Part shown: positions 31,740 to 43,634 of the stretch, one piece after another | Position numbering within the stretch: the first letter of the stretch is position 1 | Layout of the letters: each line of letters begins with the position of its first letter | Origin: Apus apus | Taxonomy: Eukaryota > Chordata > Aves > Apodiformes > Apodidae | Reading direction: 5' to 3' | NCBI RefSeq assembly: GCF_020740795.1 | Contig: NC_067296.1 | Coordinates: 5,433,001 to 5,497,000, forward strand | DNA: 64,000 nt | Notes under the pieces: generated by a model | Database searches by the model: none | Seen by the model: the letters and a program-made list of their open reading frames with translations, nothing else | What the model was told of the DNA's origin: nothing | Made by a program: the position numbers and the translations under genes

Positions 31740-34700
31740 AATTCTTCACCAGGCAGACAAAGCTGCCTATCAGTCCTGAGCTCCTGTTTCCTATAACCTG
31801 CTGCTGCACAGGTACAGAACAGCTTTCTGGCTGTTTTGTTGCATAATTTATAGAGACCACTAAACAACACTGCTATCAAAAATCCAGATGAATTTGTCAA
31901 AAAAAAAGTAAGACATGAAAAAACCCAAATGATAAATGTATAAATGTTCCAGGACTTTTTGCACCTTCCTCTGACAGCTGCAAATAATGTTTACTAATAG
32001 CTGCTTCATTTGCCCCGATCAGACACGCAGACTGTTAACTAAAAGGGAAATGATGGGAGAAAAAAGGGAAAGGATTTGTGCCTGTTTTCTATCATCATGC
32101 TGCTTAAAGGAGAACAGACTACTGCCTTTTTCCCTCTTGGAATCATCCTGCCCTTCACAAATAATTGTGTGAGTTAGAGGAGACTGGGTGCAGGACTAGC
32201 AGGATGGGAACAGCATCCTTCATGGGAATAAGGGAATAACCAAGGAATGAAATAAGAGTCAATAAAAAAAAAACACAACAGTTTGCCTATTTGAAGGCTC
32301 TCGTTTCATTAGAGCTGATTTAATTTGAAGCCTTAGGAGAAAAGCTGTCTTTCAGGAATCTAACACTTCCCAGCCCTTCAACTGAACGTGGAAAAATTCT
32401 CATTGCAAAGCGTACCATGGATAACATAAATATTCCTGATTTACACTCCTCAGAAGCATCACAGTCTGCATTAGAGCCTCAGAGAAAGAGAAATCAAGAC
32501 CTCCTCCTCCCTTCTCAGAACAGAAATAAAGGTGGTCTCATTACACCAGTTTAAAACAATCATCATCATCAGAGTGAATGGCAGAGTATGCATCATTAAC
32601 TCTGCTTAACACAATGACAAAATTAAGAGCATAAACTAAACTAAAGCAGGAGGAGTCAGCACAGGGGACTGTAATGTAAAAATAGTATTTCTGCTGTGTC
32701 AGCAGGCAGCCTGCAAAGACAGGAATGGGGACGACTGGCTGGCTCAGGGGCTTGGCATACTGGAGCCTTTCCTTTCTAGGGCAGCAGTCCAAATCGTAGC
32801 CAGGTTAACAGCACATGGTCCTCCAGGCACCTGCTTTCTTCCTTGGGTTGGGAGAGAGCAGGCTTGGATGTATCTCACTGATACTGCACCAAAGTGACAG
32901 TGTGTGATGCTGGATAAAGCTCAGGGCAGCAGGAACTCCCTCCATACACAAGCCCATCATCACCTGCCTCCAAAAGATTAAGCAAATAGATGTCTACAGC
33001 ATCAGGGGAGCAAGGGGAAGAAGTGTCCCCAGCCTGCAGGACCTGTCCCCAGCCAAGTTGGAAGCAGATGAGGTAGCTTGGCAGTGAAACCCCACAAGGG
33101 TAATAAAGCTCCTAAGATCAATCACACAAATCCTCACGTCAAGCTGCTTACCCAAGAGGCCAGGATCAGGCAGAGCAGCTGAGTGAGAGGGTTTGTTAAG
33201 TGACCTCTCCCTGGATTAATGCTGGAAAACTGTACGTACCTTCCAGTGACAGCTGGGAAAGTGGTTTGCAGCACTGTCCAAAACACTGAAGTTTTACTGC
33301 CACTGGTTTTGAGGTTCTAGACCCTCTTTTGATGCTTTCACATCAGCAGTCACTAGGGGCAGCACCCAGAATTCGAGGTCAGCTGCTCCTATCAGTACCC
33401 TTCATCTTCTCCTCCCTTCTAAAATCAGGCACAAGTCTCATCACCACCTGGCAAGTGCTGCTGAGCAGTGAAAAGCTGCTAGCAAAGAACATACCCTCAC
33501 CTTTGAGGTTACACAAGTTGCCATCTTGGGCACGGTCCCTCAGGACTGCAGCTGCTGGCCGGCCAAGCCCTGCTCCTGGGAGGATATTAAAGTTACAGTG
33601 AGCAACACACCACTCGCTGTCCCCCAGAGCCTCCAGGTGTTCTGAAACTGTTCACCAGGGATCATCTACATGAGGAAACAGCTGCTAGCCTCCTCCTTGT
33701 TGCCTGGCATCTTCTCATCTCTCCCTTCCTCCACCAGCAGTTACTTCCATGGCATTTTAAATTCTCCCCAAGGGACCCTCACTGAGCCACTCTCCAGACC
33801 ATCTCCTTTTAGAATCCTCCAAGAGGCAACTCTGAAGGTTCTCACAAGTCACACGTCCGTGTGATCTTCTGTATACATGCACTCCAGTCTGGAGCTCACC
33901 CTCCCCAGCACAAAGTGGCTTGAACAACTGCAAGACCCACAACTTAGGGGAAATCCTACAGCCTTAAATGTGCATTGTCCCAGAATGAGGACAACACAAA
34001 TCACACAAGGGGGGAAAAAAGGCAGGTTAGACAGTAGAAGTGCTTGAAGATACCACATCCCCTATAGTGACAATTTTATTTCCTCCCTTTTACCACCATC
34101 CAGCTTGCTATTCAAGACACAGGTTTACTCTGGGAGGGTTCCCAGATACCTGCAGAGTCTGAGGGAATAGCTGGCACACCTACCTGAAATCTGAGGTTTA
34201 CAACCCCTGGTCTACAAGCAGCCCCAACCTGTTATCCTGCCCTGGAGAGCAGCTGCCCAGCCTCACAGCATCCCACCCAGCACCTCATTAAATAACTCAA
34301 GATAGTTGAAGAGGAGAGGGCTTGGTGTTCTGTTTTCTGGGAAGGCCAGAAGCAAAGCTTCTGTCCAGAAAGGATGGATTTTCCCACTTCCTGGGCCATG
34401 CCTCTTGCACAGGTGATTAAACCTTCATACAACAGGTATTCACACCAGAGATGAAAGATCTGGCCCCAGTTTACACTCTGCTGCTAAGTTGCTTTGGTTT
34501 TCTTAGCAGCCTGCACAACTATATGAACCAGAGGGAAACACAGAGATCTACATTTTCATTATTTCTGGAGGGGCACATATTGCCCAGGAGCACCTTTACC
34601 CACCCACAACCACCACAAGGCCTGATTTTCTGCACGTCTCAAGGATGCCCCTTTCCATCTATTCAACCACAGCATCCCACAGTGGCTGGAGCTTGGTCTC

Positions 34701-35400
34701 TGCTGGAGGTGCTAACATGGGGTGGGGGGTCTGAGGCCAGTGGCTCTCCCAGATCCAGCCTGGATCATCAGGCTCTAGCAGAGGGAAAAGTGGCTGCATG
34801 CCACCAGGATGAAGGAGGTTCAGCACTGCTCCTCTGCAGCACATAAATGCAGCAAGCCCCCACTGGGAAGGAGGAAACCAAAGCAGGGAGAGATGAAACG
34901 ATCTGCTTGAGGTCCATCCACACACTGCAGCTGGAAGCAGCACCATGTACCAGCATCTCTAGCCACAAAGCCATCACCTCTCCCAGCATCCACCCAGGTT
35001 TAAAGCAGGAAGTCAGCACAGGAACAAACACAGAATACATTAAAAGAAAACTTCATGCTGAGGCCAAAGGAGCACCAGAAATGGGCCCTACCCAAACTGA
35101 CCATCAATTTAAAGCTAAAGGAAGAACCGAAAACAATGCTAAGGAAGGTTTCTCAGCTCAGGGAGCAACCACCTCTTCTGCAGTGTGTGGGAAGTCCCAG
35201 GATATCTCAGAGCAACAGCTCTGAGCACCTACAAAACCATTTAAACCAATCATCCTGTTCCATTTTCCCCAGGAGAGGAGAAGAAAGGCCCATGAGATGG
35301 TCACACTTCCTACTCCATCCAAGCTCTTCACACACTGGCCATGGAAAAGGGCACAGACTGCCTTCCTACTGCCACAGCCCCTGGCTGGAAGGGAAATGCT
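31740..35400 (-). other. ZHX3: ZHX3 5' intron, non-coding
   Basis: Intronic sequence with no recognised gene or repeat family. A short ATC run (32558-32570) and scattered A-rich tracts are the only structure noticed. Confidence 0.6.
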
Positions 35401-35404
35401 GTCA

Positions 35405-35540
35405 CCACCGTGCTAGAGAAAGGGAAATGAGGCACAGAGCAATTTTAAGTAACTTGCCCAAGGACACAGGAAGCTTACAGCAAAGCAAGTAATTGAACAC
35501 AGGACTTGTGAGCCCCCAGTCTAGTTATTTACCAGAGATG
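35405..35540 (+). mobile_element. MIR-like ancient SINE relic
   Basis: Reads aaatgaggcacagag, then ttaagtaacttgcccaagga and cacag, then ttgaacacagga and cccagtctagtta. Order and spacing match the core-to-3' part of MIR (GAGGCACAGAG, TTAAGTAACTTGCCCAAGG, CACAG, TTGAACCCAGG, CAGTCTGGCTC). Amniote-wide MIR copies are rare in birds. Plus orientation. Confidence 0.72.
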
Positions 35541-38500
35541 ATCCTTTTAACGGGTCACCTTTAGACAGAAAGGTGAATGTGTATGCAAATCCCAGTTTGC
35601 ATACAAAAGCAGTGCCAAGAGACAATGCTGAATTATATCAGTACAGAAATATTACGAGTTTCCCTTCCAGCCCAACATGCTCAAAGGGTTGTTTTGGAAA
35701 CAAAACTTGGAGCATGGGTTGTAACAGACAGCTTCCCAAGTGCTGCAGACAGCTGAGCCACCAAAGTGCTTGTAAGGCTCCAGATCAAGCTGGGAGATAA
35801 GGAGGTGTTTTTCCTCTGCAGTTAGTAGTGTTGTTTTAAAGGGTGGCCTCCAGTGAGTAAGAGCTTACCAGTGCCTGAGTTGCACCTTGGATTTGCATCT
35901 TCATTCATAAATACCTCTGGAAGAAATGGAATATTTCAGCCTTAGCTCTAAGCCAAACTTCAAAAAGCCTTTCCCTTTGCACAAGGCCTCTCCTTGAACC
36001 TGGGGTGCTATCGGTTTGTGTTGCTACAAAAACAACTGAATGGACTTTATCCACACTGCCACGGGTCACAGGCACAGTTCTCTGCCTTCCTAAAGAAAAA
36101 CTGCCTACAGCATCTCTCAGCACACCCCACTCCATTCACAGAACCTAGAAGTGGCCTTTGCTGGAGCCTTCCAGACCCTTGGGGTACCGTGACCAGTCAG
36201 GGCTGGGTGAAGGCATCTCAATAGCATCCAGGCTGGCTGCTCCTGCCAGTCTGCAGGGTGGGGAGGGCTGCTGTTGGAGCCCAGCAGTACCCCCTCCCCA
36301 CACACTCCAATACCTTCCGGGGGGGCAGCTCACAGAGGCCAGAAGAACATCAGAGCCCAGGCTGCAGCACAGCTCCATGCCCCAGACCCCTCTGACCTCC
36401 AAGAGGAGAAGTCCAGGCTCACGCAAACAGAAACAACAAAACCCAAATCCTTCTGATAAACATGCAATTTTTAATACAACAGACAATCAAACCACATCAG
36501 TGCTTATCTACAGTGCTCAGATCATTCTCAGTGGATGACATATATTGCAAGTGTCAGGTAATAGGTCTGGAAAGGGCCATGCAGGATGGAATCTGCCTTT
36601 CACACAAGACAACGTGAGCTGCCCAGAGGGACAAGTCAGAACAGTTAACACAGGTCTAGCCAGGTTAGTACAGGTTTAGACAGCATTTAAGCATCCAGTG
36701 GCCTCATCTTCTGTGTACAAGCAGTTTATTTTGTCACACTGATACTGTGTACATGTCTCGAGCAGACAGGTCTGTAAGAAACAAGAGTAAGAAGGGAGGG
36801 ATGAGGGAAAGGGATGCAAGGGCATCAGGAAAACAGCATCTGAGCTGCAAGTTGGGAAAGCTTTACACCTACACATACTGACAGGGGAGATACGAACATG
36901 AAAACAGAGGTAGATCATTGCAGTCAGATGCCAAAAGAGCTTCACAGCTCCATGCTCAGGGCTATGGGCACCTGCCTAGGGAGCAATAAGCATTATTCAG
37001 TGTTAACCCTCAACCACCACCTTCCTAGGGAGCACCAAACTCTAGCTGCTCAACAGGGAGAGAGGAAGAAAAGAGACAACTTTGCCTCAACTAAGACTCT
37101 GTTAGAGAAAAAAAAAGCCCAAGCACTAACAAAGTAAAGGGATAAAGGATAATTCTGCTTTGCAAAGCCTTTGGGTGGGGAGTTCTTTACTGTGCACTCT
37201 GCCACAGATGTGCAGATGAACATTTGCTCTCAGGAAAACATTTCCCTCTCAGGGTGAGGAAATTAAATGTACCTTTTCCCCATCTCCTCCTCACTGGCAG
37301 AACAGAGGCAGCTGTTTGGTGGAACAGCTTGTCACAGTCCTGTGTGATAACCCTGCCCCAGGCCATTTTAGTTCAAGGCCACTCACCAGAAGACCTTGCT
37401 GTCACTCCCCCACACCTGACCATAAACCTTGGTGAGGAGCATTTAATGCAGAGCCCATCATTTTGTGAAAGCACCACATGCTTTTTATGCCACGGGTCTT
37501 CTTTTCAGTACAACCCCAGGATGAAACCCCCAACAAGAACCACCTCAGCAGAGGCACCTCCAGTAGGTTATTAGGAACAAGACCAAACTAGCAACCATGG
37601 TCCTCCAGATCCATGGCCCCTAAACACAGAGCTGAAGAGGTGTGACATCAGCTATGTCAAAAATTTGCTTGTTTTGAAATCCTGCTCCTGCTTATTTATG
37701 TTACACGAGTACCCAGAGGCCTCAGCCAAGCCAACATCTGCCCTACAAAGCTCGGGCTGGAGAAGAGCATTTGCACATGTAATGGCCACCTCCACACAGA
37801 GCTCCTGCCCTGTGACCAGCCACAAGCAACTCCTTTTTGCAGCAGAAATAAATAATAGCCAGGTTCTGAGGAGAGGAGGGTGTGGCAGCAGGGAGGGCAG
37901 GCTGTAGGAGAGCACCAAGCCACAGGCCAGGCATTGTGGATGCTGGTGGCCCTGGGGCTTTTCTAATGCTCCCACAGTGGAGCTAAGCTCTGCCTCTCAG
38001 CAGACAAAACACCTTGGTGAAAACACTGTGCACGGAGCAGGACCGTGCTCTGCAAACCCCGGCGAGGATGTAGAAAATGCTGTTAACCTAAACAGGCAGG
38101 TCTGAGATTGATTCGTAGGAAGGAGGTAATCAAGAGGTAAAAATAACATTTCCAACACACCAGTGACATATCGAGCCCTTAATACAACAGAGTATTTAGA
38201 GGCCAAGAGCATTCCTTGCTGCTCTTACCTTCATCTCTGGAGGAGCCCATCTGAAGGCAACAGGCAAGCTCAGGGAAGAGCCAAGCCTGAGAACTGGGAT
38301 TTGCAGGAGGGGAAGGGAAGTTAAAAAAATTGAAGAGACAACTCAGCACAGCTCACTAAATTTTGCTCCACCATCCAAGCACTGCAAGTTGAAAACACAA
38401 AACATTTCCTCCCTAAATGCCTTAAATCCCCATTTTCTCATTTCAAAGTCTTCTACTTGCTTCAGCATCCAGATAGGCACTTCCCAAATGCCCTGCTAGG

Positions 38501-40180
38501 AATAGGGTGTTGTAAACAAAGTTTCACCAAAAAGGAAGGTTAACACACAACATATTTTTCCCATTACTTCAATACATCCTGCAAGCTCTGCAAGCTTGGT
38601 AAAGAAAGAGTCTATTTAAAAATCTAGGGTGGGGAAGCATTAGCTCACCAAAACCATAAACAGATTTGCTTTGCACTTTGAGTCCAAGAGAAAAACAAGA
38701 CAGGCTATGTGCATATTGATCCACACAATAGCACAATCATTTTAAAAACAAATGAACTGGGAGGGAGAGGACACCAGAGGAGGGTTGGGGGAAGGAGGAG
38801 TGTAGAGAATAGGGCCAAGTCCTAAAGCAGGGATCCTCAGTTTGGTTCTTAAAGCTCCCTAAGAAGACACTGGAAAGCCTCTGTGTGCCAGCACAGGACT
38901 GTGAGCGTGGGGAGGAAGACACAAGTTGCCACAATGCCAGGATCTGCCTCTGGGTGCAAGGCCTTGAGTAATAAATGACATTAGTTTCTGCAGATGTAAC
39001 ATAAATGAATCTTTCCCACTCACCCAGTGACCTTCCACACAAAGCATCATTACTGTCTTTCAGTGGCAAATAGCAAGGGATATAGAATTTAATTCCCTTC
39101 TCCCTACTCTTTCCTCCCAAAAGGCCCTGACTCTGCTTATAAATGCAGAGTAAAGCTACAACAACTTTACCCTCTTCCTCCTGCCACATTCTCCATCTCT
39201 CATGGAAGGACAACCCAGAGAGCAACAACATCTGCTGTGTTTGCAAGGTTACTGCCAGAAGGCATTGAGAACCCACCTAGAGTGCAACAAATCAAGACAG
39301 CTTCAAGGGGCACAGCTCTCAGGAGGCTGAGGGTGCACGTGCTGCAGCAGGGCCTGCTTGTTTAGTCCTACCAGTTTAACAAACTGGAATTAGCCTGCAG
39401 AACTGGAAGTGTGTCAGGAAAGCTGCAGCAAACAGCACCAGTCCAGTCTTTGTACTCCCAACACTGATTATTTAATCAAGTTGAGGAACAAGCTGTCTCC
39501 AGGCATGCCACAAGCTGGGTAGAAACCACTCTAGGCTTTGAAAAAATCCCCTTTTCCATGAGGACACTGTCATGTCTCACACAGCCATGAACTGGGTGGG
39601 TGAATTCCTCACCAGCTTGCTTGCTAGTGCTTAACCATAGAGCTTCATTTCTTACAAGTGAAATGGGTCTGCTCTGGTAAGAAACCCAGTATCTTCTTCA
39701 AAACTCTGGAATGGTGTAATGGAAAACAGAAGTGTTATTTCCAAGCACAAGCCCATCCACAGAAGCCACAGGGAAAACGCATTGCTCTCCTGACCCCTCG
39801 TCCACTCCATGGGACAGATGAGCATTTATTAAGTTATATGGATTCTTAGGGGTGGGGAAAGAAATAAATCAGTGACTCAGCACAGAGAAAGAGAAGCACC
39901 AGCCAGGAGAAGAGGACAGACCTGCAGGACATCTGAACTCTGCCCTATCCAAAGCGTGACATTCAGAAGCAAACCAAAATTGCCCCTTCTCAGGGACTCC
40001 TGGGAGCACAACTTGACACCTGCACCAACCATGGAGCAGAGCAGGGCTCAAAGGTTAGCAGAGGAAACCATTGCCTGACCACTCATTTCAGCCCTCAGGG
40101 TAAAACAGCCTTCCTAGGAGACTCCTGCGATCCACTGGAATACACCACATCATCCGTCCAGGCTACGTTAAGCACATGGC
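35541..40180 (-). other. ZHX3: ZHX3 5' intron, non-coding
   Basis: About 4.6 kb of unremarkable intronic sequence. No reading frame here resembles a protein, and no repeat family or RNA gene was recognised. Confidence 0.6.
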
Positions 40181-40182
40181 AC

Positions 40183-40265
40183 GGTCACAGAGTGGTCGGG
40201 ATTGGAAGGAATCTCTGAAGATCATCTAGTCCAACCCTCCTGCTAGAGCACATGGAGTTCAGGGT
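40183..40265 (-). mobile_element. CR1-like LINE 3' end, short fragment
   Basis: The plus strand reads gtcacagagtggtcgggatt, then ggaaggaatctctgaagatc and atctagtccaaccctcctgc. This is the reverse complement of a CR1 3' terminus; only about 80 bases remain. Confidence 0.85.
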
Positions 40266-43200
40266 GGCAGTGCTGACCTACCTGCTCCAGGGACCACGTC
40301 CTCAGCCTGTCCTTCTCCAGCTCCTCCTCTGCGCTCGCGCGCATCTTTAAAGTGCCTGCAGTCGCCTGGGCTGCGCCAGGATTCGGGGCTGGAAGAGAAG
40401 GCATTACACCAAAAATTACTGCTGCACCCCCGAAGGAGAAGGTTAGTAAAGGCTAAAAGTAAAAATAAAACCTCTATCATTTGAAAGTGTCTCCCAGCTC
40501 ATGCCATCCACCTTGCTGCCCACCCCCAGCAAAGCTGCACTGTATCTTCACTGAAACACCCCAAAACACGCAGCTTGGATTATTTTTTTTCCACTCAATG
40601 AGCAAAGATATCATTTATCAGAAGTTAATCGAGTTCACGGAATTAATCACCAGATACTCAACTGTGCTGCTCTCAACCCAACAACAGTAAAAACCTCCCA
40701 GTTGTGCTGTGCTGGAAACCAGACCCGCTGCTCCTCAGCTCCCGGCCACCACTCCGGGGTTTGGTTTGTGAACACGACTGGAAATGGCAACAGTTGAGAA
40801 GGTATTTAAAGCAGCAGTCACAGCACCCTGCCCGACATGGCCACAGCCTGCAGCTATATATAACCTGCAGCTTTGCTTTTAGCTCTGGGCTTCCTCTCTC
40901 CCCTCCATTTTCCTCCCCTGCCTTCCAGTCGCCGTTCCCTCATCCCTGGAGAAGCAGCAGAGCCAGCCCGATGGATTTCATAACTTCTAAACTTAACCAT
41001 CTAAAGGGATAACCAGCCAAGTGGATTTCTGGGATGAAGTTCAGACAGGGGGAGAAAACAGGGTACTGAAAAACAAAGAGTCATCCTGGAAAAAGGTGAG
41101 GCAGAGCTCGTAACAGGGATGAAAAATAGGAAAATTATGTTGTGATTCCTGAGGAAAGGAAAATGTGGGCTCGTTTGCTGGTCCTGCCAGAGCGTGGCCA
41201 GCAACAGGTTCTCCTCCCCCAGCAAGACATCCCAAGTGTGTCTGTGCTTCAGCCAGCCAGCGTGCTCAGGCTGAAGTCCCCTGTCAAAGCCTCACTAATC
41301 TGCTTCTCAGGCTGGATCCTGCTGACCATCCCCTTTGTTCACACCCAGTCAGTTTCTTTGATTAAAATAACTAACTAATGGGCATGGAAGGGTTTAACCA
41401 CGTAACTAGCACAGGTGCATTACAGCTCAGGAAGGTGCTTCCCAGCCCCATCCAAAATCCTGCACGCAAGAGCATCTGCTCTGGCTGTAACAGCACAGAC
41501 TGAACCCTAGCAGGAGTTAAAAAAGGGAAAAAAAAAAAAAAAAAAAAGCAAAGGAACAAGTCTTGAAGGATGTAGAAAGTATTTCCCTGCTACAAAGCCA
41601 CGCTGGGACAAAGCCTCCCCCAAACCCCCAGTGCTGGTTGCTGTATGTTATTTTCCCAATTTAATTCACAGGAAATGGAATGAGAGCATAAAACTGAGGG
41701 AAAACTCAGCCCCAAGTCTGGCAAATCACAAGAAAAAATGCTTTAAATGCCTGCTAGATGCCACAGCTTTTTCTTTTTTCCTTGCTTTTGTTTTGTTGGT
41801 TGTTTTTTTCTCCCATAAAATGAAGCAAAGGCTTATTCTGAACCAATTAGGTTTCAACACACTTGGAAAGATCCCAGTGTTGAATACTGAGACCTTGACA
41901 TAACAGGTGACAACCTTTCCTATGCCAGAAAAAGTTTAACATATAATAAGAAACAAATATTAGACTGCTGATGGAGTGGGTTTTTATTCCAGAAATTTGT
42001 GTATATGTCCTGTAACAACTTGCACAACAGTCTCCCAAATGAAGTGATAACAGCACAGCCCCAGCTGCTTATCTGCCATTCCTCCTTACTGCTCCTCTCC
42101 CATCATTATATGAGCTCTCTCCACTGCAGTAGGTTTAACATCATTCATACCTTCCTTTAGGGATTCAACATATGCCTAAGACTTTAACAAACAAGATTTT
42201 GTGATCCTGGGAGTACCTAAATTAAGAAGAGTGACCTTGATCACAGCAGTCTGAGCAGCTTCACGCTTCCTGAAATTAAAGATGGTTTAAATAGTAACTC
42301 AAGCTGGAGGCAGAGAAAAATCCGACTTTCCCAAAAGCTGGTTTTGAAAATATGAAGCAAAACCCCTGCAGATTTGGCACCATGAGCCACTGTTACCCTG
42401 GCAGCTTCTCCTTGAATTGTTTGAAGCTGCTGCTTCAAGTGAAATAACATAGGAGCAGGGGTCAGGGTTTCCTCCAAGCAGCACAGGCAAACAGTTCAGC
42501 TGCTTATCACTGATATGGGAACAGCAACAAGGACAACCAAGGAATGCTTTTTTCCCCAGCTTCTCTCACATATTAAAATGCCAGCATCTGATAGCCACAA
42601 TGCACTCGGGTCCTCTGTCTGCCAGAGCCACTGATCAGCATCACAGCCCCACTGCTGTCCTTTCCATGTCTGAGGGTTTCCTCAGGCTTGACTGAGCAGC
42701 TCAAAACCTGCAAACAGTTCCAGGATGGAGAATGTATTCCCCAAATACCAGCCCGGACACAGAGAATAAGCCATCCTCACATACCTGGGGGTTTAAAATG
42801 GTAAGGCCTGAACTAGCTGGAACTTGTGGGCAGGGAGGGAGAAGCCCAAGTCTCTCAGCAGCATCCTCTGTGGGCACTGAACACATACAGCATCTATGCA
42901 TTTAAAATCAAAACCACTGTAAAGTCTCCAGGATATAAATTATTCTGTTTGCCTTTCATCTGGCATCCCAGTCTCAGATTATTTTTTAGCAGCTGTTAGC
43001 TCTCTTCTTGTTCTCTTTTTGTTGTGGGTTTTTTTTTAATGCAGCTGGAAAGAGAAGCAGGCAGCCCCAGAACAAAGCCTCCTTGCAGAGCAAAGCCTGG
43101 TTCAACCTGATACTCACACAAGCAGAGAAGGCAGCCCCTAGCCTGGCTCTCAGCACTCTGCCCACCTTCATGTGTTCCATGGTTCCCTTCTGTCCCAAAA

Positions 43201-43334
43201 GCTAAGACCATGGCAAGGTTTCCTTGCTCTGCACCCCCACCCACAACAAAGCATGTCTTTGGGTCCCTTCCACGAGCATCACAGTCCAGCTGCCAACAGT
43301 TGAGATTTAGCAGCTCTCACAGATGGTCTTGAAA

Positions 43335-43578
43335 CATCACAGAATTACCTTGGTTGGAAAAGATCTTCAAGATCATTGAGCTCAACCATTAACCTAACAC
43401 TGACAAGTCCTTAACTAAACCATATCCCTCAGTACTATGTCTGTACGACTCTTAAATCCTTCCAGGGTTGGTGACTCCACCATGGCCCTGGGCAGCCTGT
43501 TCCAATGTCTGATAACCCTTTAGGTGAAGAAATTCTTCCTAACACCCAATCTAAACCTCTCCTGGCACAACTGGAGGT
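43335..43578 (-). mobile_element. CR1-like LINE 3' fragment, about 240 bases
   Basis: The plus strand contains catcacagaattaccttggt, then ggtgactccaccatggccct, then gggcagcctgttccaatgtc and aagaaattcttcctaacacc. This is the reverse complement of a CR1-Y-type 3' end. It is moderately diverged and non-functional. Confidence 0.88.
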
Positions 43579-43634
43579 AGTTGAAGTTGATTAAAGGTAG
43601 TTGAAGCTGAAGGTGATTAAAGGTGGTTATTAGA
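43574..43634 (+). repeat. Degenerate tandem repeat at CR1 edge
   Basis: About two and a half copies of a 20-26 base unit (aggtagttgaag...gattaa), directly at the edge of the CR1-like fragment. Copies differ by a short internal insertion. Confidence 0.7.

Noticed and set aside
38737-39276. 179-codon minus-strand frame in the ZHX3 intron
   Set aside because: The composition is random-like, with no domain and no supporting splice sites; a chance frame.
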